Positions 16,989-26,244 of a DNA stretch of 64,000 nt are shown here, in pieces. The stretch comes from Candidatus Gastranaerophilales bacterium (GTDB lineage: Bacteria > Cyanobacteriota > Vampirovibrionia > Gastranaerophilales > Gastranaerophilaceae). A program made the position numbers and the translations under genes. The stretch is from positions 124,001 through 188,000 of the forward strand of contig CAKMWI010000011.1 of NCBI GenBank assembly GCA_928722015.1, given 5' to 3'. Position 1 is the first letter of the stretch. Each line of letters begins with the position of its first letter. The notes below the pieces were generated by a model. The model searched no databases, was not told where the DNA came from, and saw only the letters and a list, made by a program, of their open reading frames with translations.

Positions 16989-17696
16989 TTATTGATTAAC
17001 TATCTCTTTCTGCCCATAATATGCACCAATTCCATGCTTACGAGTATAATGCTTATTTAAAATATAATTTGGAATATTCTTAACTTGTGTATTTATCAAT
17101 GTCGTTTTCAAGGCCATATCAGCAATAGTTTCTAGGACAATAGCATTATGTACAGCCTCAAAACAATTTTTTCCCCAAGTAAAAGGCCCATGTGATTTCA
17201 CCAAAATACCTGGAACAGTCAAAGGATTTTCTAATTGTTTTATAGATTCTTCAATGACTTTTCCCGTATTATATTCATAATTTTCTTTAACCTCCTTTTC
17301 TAATAACTCACGAGTACATAATATTTCACCATAGAAATAATCTGCATGAGTTGTACCCAAAGGTGAAATATTAAGCCCTGCCTGAGCAAATGCAGTAGCA
17401 TTAACAGAATGTGTATGAGTTATTCCACCTAGAGTAGGAAAATGATTATACAAATATAAGTGCGTCGGTAAATCTGAAGAAGGGTTCAAATCTCCTTCCA
17501 CAATATTACCCATTAAATCTACAACAACCATATCACGCGGAGTCATTTTATCATAAGAAACCCCACTGGGTTTTATAACAACAAGATGACTCTCTAAATC
17601 TATTTCACTGACATTTCCCCAGGTATAAATAACTATACCGCTTCGCTTTAATTCAATATTCGCCTGACAAACTTTTTCTCTTAATTGTTTTAACAT
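16989..17696 (-). CDS. Class II aldolase/epimerase, AraD-like
   Basis: A 235-residue protein of the AraD/FucA class II aldolase family. TWGNVSEID, IKPSGVSYD, the SSDLPTHLYLY segment and THTHSVNATAFAQ supply the phosphate and zinc sites. THADYFYGE and KHGIGAYYGQ at the end match L-ribulose-5-phosphate 4-epimerases. No arabinose genes are nearby. The gene overlaps a HAD phosphatase by 7 bases inside a surface-glycan operon, so a role in making or remodelling a sugar phosphate for that glycan is more likely than arabinose catabolism. The exact reaction is inferred. Confidence 0.85.
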   Translation of the reverse strand: MLKQLREKVCQANIELKRSGIVIYTWGNVSEIDLESHLVVIKPSGVSYDKMTPRDMVVVDLMGNIVEGDLNPSSDLPTHLYLYNHFPTLGGITHTHSVNATAFAQAGLNISPLGTTHADYFYGEILCTRELLEKEVKENYEYNTGKVIEESIKQLENPLTVPGILVKSHGPFTWGKNCFEAVHNAIVLETIADMALKTTLINTQVKNIPNYILNKHYTRKHGIGAYYGQKEIVNQ

Positions 17697-18370
17697 ATTT
17701 TCACTATCTCTTTTTGTTTATTTAAAAATTCATCCAAATCCGCAACAGAGTTAAAACAATAATTACCTTTAACATCTTCTGCACATTTATAACCAAAGCC
17801 GTATGTAACACCTATAAAATCAATACCGGCCTGTGCTGCTCCAACAGAATCAAATTCGCTGTCTCCGATTAATACAGTCCGTTTTTTATCAGCATTTAAA
17901 ACTTCAATACATTTTTCTACAATATCTGCTTTGTTAAGTTTGCCGGCTAAATCAGAACCCATATAAAAATCACAATATTTATTCAAGCCAAAATGCTTAA
18001 TAATACCTTCGGCATTTTCATGACTTTTATTTGTTGCTATTGCCAGCTTAAATCCATTACTCTTTAATCGATTGAACATTTTAATGATACCTGGATATAA
18101 TTCAGCATTATATAGAGAATATTTCTTATAATTCGCTCGAAATTTATTTGCAACTTTAAGCGCATAAGCTTCATCCAAATTAAACTTTTCAGCCATAGAT
18201 TTTTGCATAGGAGGCCCGACAAAAGTTTTTAAAATTTCTTCTGACGGCATATCAAATCCATAATCTTCTATTGTAATTTTTACAGCATCCACAACTCCAT
18301 TAGTTGTATCAAGAAGCGTGCCATCTAAATCAAATAAAATTGTATTATACACTAACTTCCTCCTTCTCAA
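17690..18370 (-). CDS. HAD-superfamily sugar-phosphate phosphatase (Gph-like)
   Basis: A 226-residue HAD hydrolase. Motif I is LFDLDGTLLDTTNG with both catalytic Asp residues; motif II is ATNKSHENAE; motif III/IV is LIGDSEFDSVGAAQAG. The four-helix cap and the size fit phosphoglycolate phosphatase and related sugar phosphatases. It overlaps the aldolase-fusion gene by 26 bases and the AraD-like gene by 7, so the three are translationally coupled. Context suggests that it removes phosphate from a keto-deoxy sugar phosphate before CMP activation. Confidence 0.87.
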   Translation of the reverse strand: MRRRKLVYNTILFDLDGTLLDTTNGVVDAVKITIEDYGFDMPSEEILKTFVGPPMQKSMAEKFNLDEAYALKVANKFRANYKKYSLYNAELYPGIIKMFNRLKSNGFKLAIATNKSHENAEGIIKHFGLNKYCDFYMGSDLAGKLNKADIVEKCIEVLNADKKRTVLIGDSEFDSVGAAQAGIDFIGVTYGFGYKCAEDVKGNYCFNSVADLDEFLNKQKEIVKIC

Positions 18371-19964
18371 AAACCTCAGAGTACAAACTGTCAGTTACAA
18401 AATGAATATCTATAGAATTTTTTAAATCCGCAAGCATTTCTTTTGTTTCCTTAGTTAAAAGCAGTAAATCCTCTTTATTTGTTGTTGTTACAAGACTATT
18501 ATCATAATAATTAGAATCGCTTTCCCCGGAAAAACCATCAAAACCGGCAAAAAATACACGTTTAATTCCTAATTTTATAAGTAAACGAAGAAGTAAAATT
18601 GCCGAGCTGTCAACATTTATCCAGCCAAACTTAACCAACGGAAGATAATTAAAAATCATCTCATTAAGATTTGCTTCCGATTTTATATTTGAAGTTAATA
18701 AAATTTTTGCTTCAGAGCTGTTTACATCTTCCCCATTTATAAAATCTTGATACCTATTAACCCCGCTAAAGAAAATATAGTCAGAATGAAATTTACTAAT
18801 ATAATTATTAACAAAAATCACTATAGGATTTTTACTTTGAATAAAATATTCAACCTTATCTTTTTGAGAAGATAAAGTTTTACCGGGAACAAGAAGTAAT
18901 ATTTCTCGGTCTCTTAATTTTGCTGACAAATCTTCCAATGATTTTTTATCATCAATTTCTCTATCAAAATGCTCCACATACAACCGTTCTAAAAGTTTGT
19001 AATCATAAGCTTTTTTCTGTTTATTATCAAGTTTTTCTATAATAGCTCTCAAATCCTTAGACTTAATATTATGTCTGCGAAGGAGATGATTCACATTAAA
19101 TACATGTGAGCTGTGAATTCCTGAAAGGAAATAAGGAATGCTATAACCCCACTCACACTCCTGAATAAATTTTGGCATTAAATAATCAATAATATCTAAA
19201 AGTGCATCCAAATCTTTATTTTGGCCGAATTTTTTGTTTAAAAATTCGGCCAAACACTCAGTATGAGGGTTTCCTGCACCGCGTCCGCAGCCCAGAATTG
19301 AAGAATCGATATTTATTTCTCTTTCATTGCATGCCAAGTTAACAAATTCTTGAGTATTGGCGTTTGCCAACATTAAATTGTTATGAGCATGAAAACCCAA
19401 TATTATATCTTTATCCAAATTATGATTGACTATTGAATAAATATGTCTCAAGTCTTCTGCATACATCGCACCAAAAGTATCAACAATTGAATAAGCATAA
19501 GGTTTTAATTCATTTACCTTTTCAATAACTTCCAACAATTCAATATCCGAATAACTCATGGTATCAACATTCTGAAAAAATACTTTATAACCTTTATCTT
19601 TAATTGCTTTTGCATACTCAAAAACTTTAAATCTTTCGTCTTTCTTAAAACAAATTCTTATACCGTCAATAGATTTACCATCATAATCAGACAAATACTT
19701 TAAGTCATATCTGCCATAATCAACCAGAGCAACATACAGAGTTCCAGCTTTTTTATTTTGAAGATAAGGTTCAATCTCTTCAACATATTGAAATATTGTA
19801 CTATCAGGATTATGCGGAAGATTCTTTAAAAATCCGCATTCTATTATATCAACATTAGCACTTTCCAATGCCTTTATAAACTTTTTTATATAATTTTTAC
19901 CAAGAACTAAACCGTTAATAGGTGCTTCTCTTAATGTACAATCTAACAAATTTATCTTCATCAT
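18345..19964 (-). CDS. HMGL-type aldolase fused to a glycan-associated domain
   Basis: A 539-residue two-domain protein. Residues 1-270 are an HMG-CoA lyase/DRE-TIM type aldolase barrel, with LLDCTLREAPING (catalytic D-x-T-x-R-E), DTFGAMY, LGFHAHNNLMLA (metal-binding H-x-H-N) and GCGRGAGN. Residues about 325-525 form a Rossmann-like domain starting ILLLVPGKTLSS and containing FFAGFDGFSGE. It is like DUF115/MptE-like domains in other glycan genes, a match by pattern only. Such aldolases join pyruvate- or acyl-derived units to aldehydes. With the adjacent KdsB-like, HAD phosphatase and AraD-like genes it could build a keto-deoxy acid sugar. The gene lies 18 bases downstream of the kdsB-like gene. 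A second, single-domain relative is at 51316-52086. Confidence 0.8.
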   Translation of the reverse strand: MMKINLLDCTLREAPINGLVLGKNYIKKFIKALESANVDIIECGFLKNLPHNPDSTIFQYVEEIEPYLQNKKAGTLYVALVDYGRYDLKYLSDYDGKSIDGIRICFKKDERFKVFEYAKAIKDKGYKVFFQNVDTMSYSDIELLEVIEKVNELKPYAYSIVDTFGAMYAEDLRHIYSIVNHNLDKDIILGFHAHNNLMLANANTQEFVNLACNEREINIDSSILGCGRGAGNPHTECLAEFLNKKFGQNKDLDALLDIIDYLMPKFIQECEWGYSIPYFLSGIHSSHVFNVNHLLRRHNIKSKDLRAIIEKLDNKQKKAYDYKLLERLYVEHFDREIDDKKSLEDLSAKLRDREILLLVPGKTLSSQKDKVEYFIQSKNPIVIFVNNYISKFHSDYIFFSGVNRYQDFINGEDVNSSEAKILLTSNIKSEANLNEMIFNYLPLVKFGWINVDSSAILLLRLLIKLGIKRVFFAGFDGFSGESDSNYYDNSLVTTTNKEDLLLLTKETKEMLADLKNSIDIHFVTDSLYSEVFEKEEVSV

Positions 19965-19982
19965 CTCAATATCCTTTTAAAA

Positions 19983-20759
19983 TTAATTATTCAATAGCTC
20001 CAAAAATTCTTTTGAAAATTCTTTATTAGCAATTTTATGCCGAACTATACCGGTTACAATTTCTAAATCTTTCGGGGTATCAACAGAAAGGCTCTCCACA
20101 TTTTTAGCCTCTTTCAACATAAGAGGTTTACCATAATCCGTAAATCTTAAAGTTGCAATGCCCTCAATAAGCTCGAATCTGCCGGGAGGATTTGCCGCAT
20201 AAAAATCCAGCATTTTTTTGTTATATCCAATTATCCCAATATGTTTATAATAATCAAAATTAAGAGTTTTATACGGATATGGAATAGGCGTTCTTGAAGT
20301 ATATGTCATCCTCATATCCTCATCAAATACTACTTTGATATTTGAAGAGTCAATTACTTCAACAGGATTGTGCATTTTAGTAATAATATTAGTTCCAAAT
20401 TCTTTATCCTGCGGTACTGATTCCGGTATAACCATTGTTATTAATTCAGGATTAATAAGCGGTTCATCCCCGTTAATTTGAATATAGAAATCTGCACTAA
20501 TTTTTTCAGACACTTCCTGCAATCTGTTTGCAGCTTCTCTATGAGTTGATTTTGTCATAATTGACGGAATGTTATATTTTTCACATACCTCAACAATTCT
20601 ATCGTCATCCGTTGCAACATAAACTTCATCTATATTTTTAGCCAGCTTTGTTTGCTGATAAGCCCACCATACCATAGGTTTTCCGCAAATATCTGCAAGA
20701 GCTTTTGCAGGAAATCTCGTAGAACCATATCTAGATGCAATTATAGCAACTGTTTTCAT
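19983..20759 (-). CDS. kdsB: CMP-Kdo synthetase-like cytidylyltransferase
   Basis: A 258-residue cytidylyltransferase that couples a 2-keto-3-deoxy acid sugar to CTP to give the CMP-sugar used by glycosyltransferases. IIASRYGSTRFPAKAL is the nucleotide loop. QINGDEPLINPE is the KdsB metal/sugar signature, and SRTPIPYP follows as in KdsB. The length is typical for KdsB (about 250). Its start overlaps the end of the GT9-like gene by 29 bases and the aldolase fusion follows 18 bases later. It may serve true Kdo, or a related acid made by the neighbouring aldolases. No kdsA is visible here. Confidence 0.87.
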   Translation of the reverse strand: MKTVAIIASRYGSTRFPAKALADICGKPMVWWAYQQTKLAKNIDEVYVATDDDRIVEVCEKYNIPSIMTKSTHREAANRLQEVSEKISADFYIQINGDEPLINPELITMVIPESVPQDKEFGTNIITKMHNPVEVIDSSNIKVVFDEDMRMTYTSRTPIPYPYKTLNFDYYKHIGIIGYNKKMLDFYAANPPGRFELIEGIATLRFTDYGKPLMLKEAKNVESLSVDTPKDLEIVTGIVRHKIANKEFSKEFLELLNN

Positions 20760-21798
20760 TATTTGCCTCCATACTTTTTATATTCTCTATAATTTTTAAT
20801 TTTATTGATAATTCATCACAAACAGAATTATCATACTCAGAAATAATATTATTTTTTGCATACGGATAATATTTCAATGAAGAGAATCGTAAAATATCCG
20901 TAGACGTAACACCTTTATTATATTTATGGTCTGTATAAATTATATGCATTGGAACATTAAATACAGATATAGGTTCCACAAAACCCGAGCGCAAACCTAT
21001 AATACATTTCGATATACTTGCCAAATACAATGCCTCAGAAATACTCAATTCCTGAAAATTAGAAAAATCAGGATTGTTTATTGAATTCACATACACTGTA
21101 TAACCTAAGTCTTTAAGCTCCTGTATCAAATCCATCCAGAAAGACTTATTCAATGGTTTTATAGTTTTAGCTTCAGGTAAAATAAAAATAAGTTTATTTC
21201 TGTCAATATTCTGAAATTTCTTATTTATATTATTTACAACAGAATCTTCAAAAAATATTTTATTATGAGTAAATTCATTTAAATTATATAATTTTTTTAA
21301 ATATTCAGGATAATTGATATTAAATTCTCTATAAATTCTAAAACTTTCTTTAATAGTATTTGGATATATATGAAAAAAACGGTTTTTATAGCTATATTCA
21401 GTTTGTTCAAAACATCTATTAATATCCGCCAAATTCATATCTATATAATAAGAATTGATATTATATAACCTTAATAATTCATGTTGAGCCTTAACTCTGA
21501 CAATTACACAAGGATTTTTAGCTTTGAATTTTTGTAGCAAAGCTTTATACAAATAAACAAACACATAAGCTTCACCTAATGCAGGAGGTCTCAATATAAA
21601 AATATGATCACAATTTTTAGGAATACATTCCAAAATATTATCAAATACTTCAGATTTAAATATATTTTTACCAGGTAAAATATCAATATAATCTTCCGCA
21701 CAATTATTGGATAATTTACATCCATAACTAATAATACATTTATTCCAAATATAAATAAAACGTTCTTGATTATATTTAACAAGTTTATACAAAGTCAT
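20731..21798 (-). CDS. GT9-like (heptosyltransferase-like) glycosyltransferase
   Basis: A 355-residue protein resembling the ADP-heptose:LPS heptosyltransferase family (GT9). The N-domain contains IFILRPPALGEAYV, where GT9 proteins have the R-x-x-x-x-G-D opening. The C-domain begins LIFILPEAKTIKPLNKSFW, followed by LIQELKDLGYTVYVN and ISKCIIGLRSGFVEPISV, the usual donor-binding order. The match is moderate and the donor is unknown. The gene lies in the glycan operon between the DUF115-like gene (61 bases upstream) and kdsB (29-base overlap). Confidence 0.65.
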   Translation of the reverse strand: MTLYKLVKYNQERFIYIWNKCIISYGCKLSNNCAEDYIDILPGKNIFKSEVFDNILECIPKNCDHIFILRPPALGEAYVFVYLYKALLQKFKAKNPCVIVRVKAQHELLRLYNINSYYIDMNLADINRCFEQTEYSYKNRFFHIYPNTIKESFRIYREFNINYPEYLKKLYNLNEFTHNKIFFEDSVVNNINKKFQNIDRNKLIFILPEAKTIKPLNKSFWMDLIQELKDLGYTVYVNSINNPDFSNFQELSISEALYLASISKCIIGLRSGFVEPISVFNVPMHIIYTDHKYNKGVTSTDILRFSSLKYYPYAKNNIISEYDNSVCDELSIKLKIIENIKSMEANNENSCYNCI

Positions 21799-21859
21799 TA
21801 AAATTTACTCCAAGCTATATATTTTTAAAATTTCCTAATATAAATACCGAATACTATAC

Positions 21860-22894
21860 TTATCCACAGCATATTGAATTTTTATTTTCCAAATCAACGT
21901 CAAATATCTCTCCATCTTGCGTTACATAAGTATCACCTTTTGTGTATATATCAGTAAATAAACCTTCCAATCTGACAGGGTTAACAGAAATAATCTGTGT
22001 ATCAGGATAATAAGTATCAGCAAAAGTTTTTATTTGTTTCCAGCATCTTATATTTACATTATCCAAATGTGCCGGATCTTCATTCCTTGATGCACTATCA
22101 AAAGCTTCTCCTACAAAATATTTTTTCTGGGATACAGTGCAATCAACGCCTACAATGTATATTCTTGCAGGTTGAGTATAAAGTATAAATTGCATAGCCT
22201 GAACGGTTATTGTAGCCGCATTTTTTAAAGGAACAGAGGCTATATCTAAATCAAAATCGTTAGGCACACATAATCCAGCATCCGTTATATACCTATATAC
22301 ATTTTTTAATGGAATTTTATTTTCCGGAATTTGAAATTTTTCTCCAAGATTTTGATCTCCAATAAATTTTATACATTCTTCAGGTTTATATGAAAAAAAT
22401 TGTTCATACCACTTGTCTATTCCCGCTTTATCGATAGAAAACAGAAAATCAAAATCTATATCATCTTTTAAAAATACTCTATTACAACCAACATATATGG
22501 CATCAGGAATTTTCTTAAAATCTTTCAAACTAGGCCCGGCACCAACAAGTACTATAGATTTCCCCCTAAATGCACCTTTAAAAGGTGCAAAAGCTTTTGA
22601 GTGTAATACAGAGGCAGTGATAAGACGCTTATTTATGTTAAACATCTTTCTTACCGTTCTATTCACTATAGTATCTGTTAAATACTGAATCTTCGGATCA
22701 ATTAACCGTTCTACTCTAACCTGAATTCCAAACAAATAGTGTTTTTTAATAAATTTATTAAACTTTATTTTATATAATCCCAATAGATAATATTTACTGA
22801 TAAAACCAGCCGTTTTTACTTTTTGATAACAAGTTAAACCCAATATTTTAATTTTTTTATTATTTGTCTTCGAAATATTTTGATAAATTTTCAT
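21860..22894 (-). CDS. DUF115/GT42-like glycan protein
   Basis: A 344-residue protein. From residue about 110 it has GKSIVLVGAGPSLKDF, then CNRVFLKDDIDFDFLFSID, a pattern shared by DUF115/MptE-like proteins and GT42 sialyltransferases. IYIVGVDCT and an ISVNPVRLEGLF end follow. The N-terminal 60 residues are basic and hydrophobic, with repeated LGL/LFGI elements (KILGLTCYQK, HYLFGIQVR). These resemble the tail module of neighbouring glycosyltransferase-type proteins. A role in transferring or synthesising an acidic sugar is plausible but not shown. Confidence 0.62.
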   Translation of the reverse strand: MKIYQNISKTNNKKIKILGLTCYQKVKTAGFISKYYLLGLYKIKFNKFIKKHYLFGIQVRVERLIDPKIQYLTDTIVNRTVRKMFNINKRLITASVLHSKAFAPFKGAFRGKSIVLVGAGPSLKDFKKIPDAIYVGCNRVFLKDDIDFDFLFSIDKAGIDKWYEQFFSYKPEECIKFIGDQNLGEKFQIPENKIPLKNVYRYITDAGLCVPNDFDLDIASVPLKNAATITVQAMQFILYTQPARIYIVGVDCTVSQKKYFVGEAFDSASRNEDPAHLDNVNIRCWKQIKTFADTYYPDTQIISVNPVRLEGLFTDIYTKGDTYVTQDGEIFDVDLENKNSICCG

Positions 22895-22925
22895 CTTTAA
22901 TCCTCATTAAATAACAATTCTAAAA

Positions 22926-24779
22926 CTAAACTTTTAAATTCTTTTTAAATTTAATCTTTAAGCCACATAGTCTTACTACCTTATGCTTATCCTCATTCCT
23001 TATTGAAAAAACTTTTTCAATATTAGATATTTTTCTTACAAATTTTTTCTTTTTAGCTACAGGTTTTATAAACCATTTTCTTGGAATTTGGTTATATTCA
23101 GAATGGTTAATATCTGTAGCAAAACCAAAGTTTGAAAATTGTTCTTTTTCATATTCTGTTGAAATATCACAGAATAAGTTTATCCAGCCGGTTACAACAA
23201 GGTTATCTAAATACAAATCAATGTTTCCAAAAATATTTAAAACCATTTGAGAAAAAGACAGCACCCCATTTTCCATATTTCCAAAGCTATCAATTCTGTT
23301 TTTCTCTTGAACAGTTATATCTTCTGTATACTCTACAATACCTTCATCAGAAATCTTTAAAATTGGAGGTTCTGGAGAGGTCATTATAAATTCCATTATC
23401 CGCCAGTCAATAATATTATTCCTATTGGTTTTGTTAAATGAAAGGAAATCATAGAAAAGATCGGCTCCCGCAAAATGAAATAAATTAGTAACCCAATAAA
23501 AACCAAATATTTTTTGCTTGAGTACTTTTTCTATTAATTTTTGAGCAGCAAAATAAGTAGTTATTGTATCAACGATAGCAAACTTACAATCTTCTAAAGA
23601 AAATGTTTTCAGATATTGTAAATAGTTTTCACTGCTAATTTTTGATATCTTTTCAAATACATCTTTATGTTTTTCTATAAAATCCAATTTTTCTTCAACC
23701 GATTCATCATACGGAGCCGGTTCAGGGTCATCAAACAAAATATTACGATTTTCTTCATATATTTTCATCAAAGCTGATGTTACACTTTCCGCTTCTGTAG
23801 GTATTCGTCTGAGATAATCAACTGTTACAGCTAATGATAATTTTCTAGGAGCATAGATATATTCGGTTTTTATATCAGTAGTATTTATAAGATTAAAAAC
23901 CTTTTCTAAAATCCATCCATCTCTGGCGATAAATAACAACTTTTCAAGATTTAGTTTCTTCGCATTTTCTAATACCCATTTCATAAATGAAAAACAAACA
24001 GGTCCTCCGTATACAAAACCAAAATATTTCCAATAATTTGTATGTTTATCTACACAGTTATTACACAAAGCAATAGCAATCAAACCTAAAATTATAGATG
24101 TACCCAGATAATTTTGAAATCTGTTATAAAAAATCTTTGCTCTAGGATTATCCGAAAATAATAAATCTAAAGGCTTTTCTATATGAATCGCTTTGATTCC
24201 GCTTTCCACCGCCATCAGATAATCTGCTTTATAGTTATCACCTATGTGAAGAATTTTTTCAGGCGGAAAGCCTGATTCTTTAATAATCAGGTTATACACA
24301 GAACCTGTGTATTTTGCTTTACCAAGTTCAGATGAAACATATAATTTATCCCAACCTGAAAATCCTTTTGAAATCAAAATATCCGAAAGAACTCGTGATT
24401 CTAAATACATATCTGAAACAATAATTATCTTTTTACCTAAAGTTTTTGCATAGTCAAATATTTCCTTTATTCTGAAATTTGGAGTTAAAACCTGTTTTTC
24501 AAAATGAATCTCTTCAGACTTAAAAAATTGAAATTTTTCAGGTAAAAATTCATATATCTGATTATAAGTTATATCTTCCTGATTAGAATAAAATTTTCTT
24601 GCTTTCTTTTCGGCTAATATTCTTTCTTCATAAAAATATTCTGCCCTATGAATATACTCAAGATGCCGGAACAAATCAACCGGTTTTGCATAAGGTCTTA
24701 GAAGTAACGTGTCAAAAATATCAAATGAAATTATTTCACTATCTCTAACTAATTCTTTTATATAATTTATATCCATCAT
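22926..24779 (-). CDS. HAD-like protein of glycan clusters, WbbQ-type
   Basis: A 617-residue protein. Residues 1-210 are a HAD-like hydrolase domain: SFDIFDTLLLRPYAKP (motif I), IIVSDMYLESRVLSD (motif II) and HIGDNYKADYLMAVESG (motif III/IV). The remaining 400 residues are unassigned, with IARDGWILEKVFN. The gene family is frequent in O-antigen and capsule operons, with unproven chemistry. The final 30 residues (SIRNEDKHKVVRLCGLKIKF) form a short basic module that recurs at the N-terminus of the upstream-encoded FkbM protein. The spacing to both neighbours (14 and 31 bases) fits one operon. Confidence 0.75.
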   Translation of the reverse strand: MMDINYIKELVRDSEIISFDIFDTLLLRPYAKPVDLFRHLEYIHRAEYFYEERILAEKKARKFYSNQEDITYNQIYEFLPEKFQFFKSEEIHFEKQVLTPNFRIKEIFDYAKTLGKKIIIVSDMYLESRVLSDILISKGFSGWDKLYVSSELGKAKYTGSVYNLIIKESGFPPEKILHIGDNYKADYLMAVESGIKAIHIEKPLDLLFSDNPRAKIFYNRFQNYLGTSIILGLIAIALCNNCVDKHTNYWKYFGFVYGGPVCFSFMKWVLENAKKLNLEKLLFIARDGWILEKVFNLINTTDIKTEYIYAPRKLSLAVTVDYLRRIPTEAESVTSALMKIYEENRNILFDDPEPAPYDESVEEKLDFIEKHKDVFEKISKISSENYLQYLKTFSLEDCKFAIVDTITTYFAAQKLIEKVLKQKIFGFYWVTNLFHFAGADLFYDFLSFNKTNRNNIIDWRIMEFIMTSPEPPILKISDEGIVEYTEDITVQEKNRIDSFGNMENGVLSFSQMVLNIFGNIDLYLDNLVVTGWINLFCDISTEYEKEQFSNFGFATDINHSEYNQIPRKWFIKPVAKKKKFVRKISNIEKVFSIRNEDKHKVVRLCGLKIKFKKNLKV

Positions 24780-24793
24780 AATGTCCTTATTGA

Positions 24794-25993
24794 TTAGTCT
24801 AAATCTTTAGGATATGCAAATAAAATAGTCCCGTATATATGCATTGATTCAGAAAAATGAGAATCAATATGCACTGAATAATCCAAATCTTTGGTAATTT
24901 CATCCAACAAAATTTTTGTTTCGAAAAATTCCTCTGCAGAATGATAAATTGCAAAAGATAATACCGGACGATATTTCCTTATTGTTTTTACCATTCCCTT
25001 TAATGCATCAAACATTGCCCCTTCAATATCCGCTTTTATGAATCCCACAGGATTAGATAATTTTTCTGTATAGCTATCCAAATCAATAACCCGAACATCT
25101 TCGCCCTTACCGTTATAAATTTTTCGACCCAAATCTCCACCCCTAGTGTTTAATTTTACAACACAGGAACAAGATGAAAGTCCAACTTGATTTATTGCAT
25201 ATTTATTTTCTGATACATTATTTAACTCCATTGTCTGTTTGTATTTATCAATATGATCTTTAAAAATTTCAAATGAATGAATCTTATTAGGAGAATATTC
25301 TAACAATACAAGTGCACTATCACCAATATATGCACCTGCATCTATAAAATCTTTATTTTTCACATATTCTATGATTTTATTATTTGCAAATTTCAGACCA
25401 TGATGATACAAAAATACTTCCATATCATAATTTGGTTTTGACAATTTATATGAGGATTTAATATTATCAGCATTTTCTGCTAAAAGTCTTTCATATTTTT
25501 TATCTTTCTCTATATCGTACCTTAATTTATATGCTTTAAAATCTAAGTTACATAAATACGCTAAAGATTCATCCGGTAATCTCAGCATCTTATCTATAAC
25601 TATATCTGTAATTTTTAAAGATTCCTCGTCTAAATTCTTTTTAAACAATTCCACTTTTTCAACCATATTATTTTCTATAAAATATCTTCTGAATGTACCA
25701 TTCACCGAATCGATAAGACCCCATGGTTTTTTATTTAAATGTCTTGCACAATACTGTTCTATAGTATTTAGTCTGCAACCATCTTTATTTTGAGCATTCA
25801 TTAATGTAGCTAAAACAGCATCTTTATTTTTTAAATCTCTACTGATATTCCGAACTTCTGCCAACTGTTTCTTACAAATACGATAAAGCTCATCCGTTTT
25901 GCGTCTGAATTTTAACTTAATCCCCAATACAGTTACAACTTTATGCTGCTTATCATTCACCACAGAAAAAATATTTTGAAAAAACTTTTTCAT
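24794..25993 (-). CDS. FkbM-family methyltransferase
   Basis: A 399-residue protein and the first gene of the leftward glycan operon. Residues about 205-399 are an FkbM SAM-dependent methyltransferase: FIDAGAYIGDSALVLLEY is the SAM-binding strand-loop, HSFEIFKDHIDKY is next, and FIKADIEGAMFDALKGM is the conserved acidic motif. The N-terminal 40 residues carry the HKVVTVLGIKLKFRRK module seen at the end of the neighbouring HAD-like protein. Residues 60-200 are helical and unassigned. O-methylation of a surface sugar is the likely role. The 250 bases upstream, shared with the rightward gene at 26245, hold AT-rich DNA in which I see no convincing promoter. Confidence 0.82.
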   Translation of the reverse strand: MKKFFQNIFSVVNDKQHKVVTVLGIKLKFRRKTDELYRICKKQLAEVRNISRDLKNKDAVLATLMNAQNKDGCRLNTIEQYCARHLNKKPWGLIDSVNGTFRRYFIENNMVEKVELFKKNLDEESLKITDIVIDKMLRLPDESLAYLCNLDFKAYKLRYDIEKDKKYERLLAENADNIKSSYKLSKPNYDMEVFLYHHGLKFANNKIIEYVKNKDFIDAGAYIGDSALVLLEYSPNKIHSFEIFKDHIDKYKQTMELNNVSENKYAINQVGLSSCSCVVKLNTRGGDLGRKIYNGKGEDVRVIDLDSYTEKLSNPVGFIKADIEGAMFDALKGMVKTIRKYRPVLSFAIYHSAEEFFETKILLDEITKDLDYSVHIDSHFSESMHIYGTILFAYPKDLD

Positions 25994-26244
25994 ACCAAAA
26001 TCCTTTTACAACCTTGCAAATTTCTATCCTATTAGTCTATTGAAAACAAATATTCAAAGATATTAACCATTCGGGCAATTTATTCACTATAATTAGAATT
26101 CTATCTAAAATTTATATGCTATAATATAATTCCAAGATTTTAAATTATACAAAATATATTTGTAAATATTTTTAAATATATATCATTAAATTTATCAAGA
26201 ACTCAGATTGACATGTTTTACAATCAATAATAAAAGGAAAAAAT

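Noticed and set aside
26208..26236. TTGACA upstream of the 792-residue gene as a promoter.
   Set aside because: No -10 like hexamer lies 16-18 bases downstream, and the start codon is too close.
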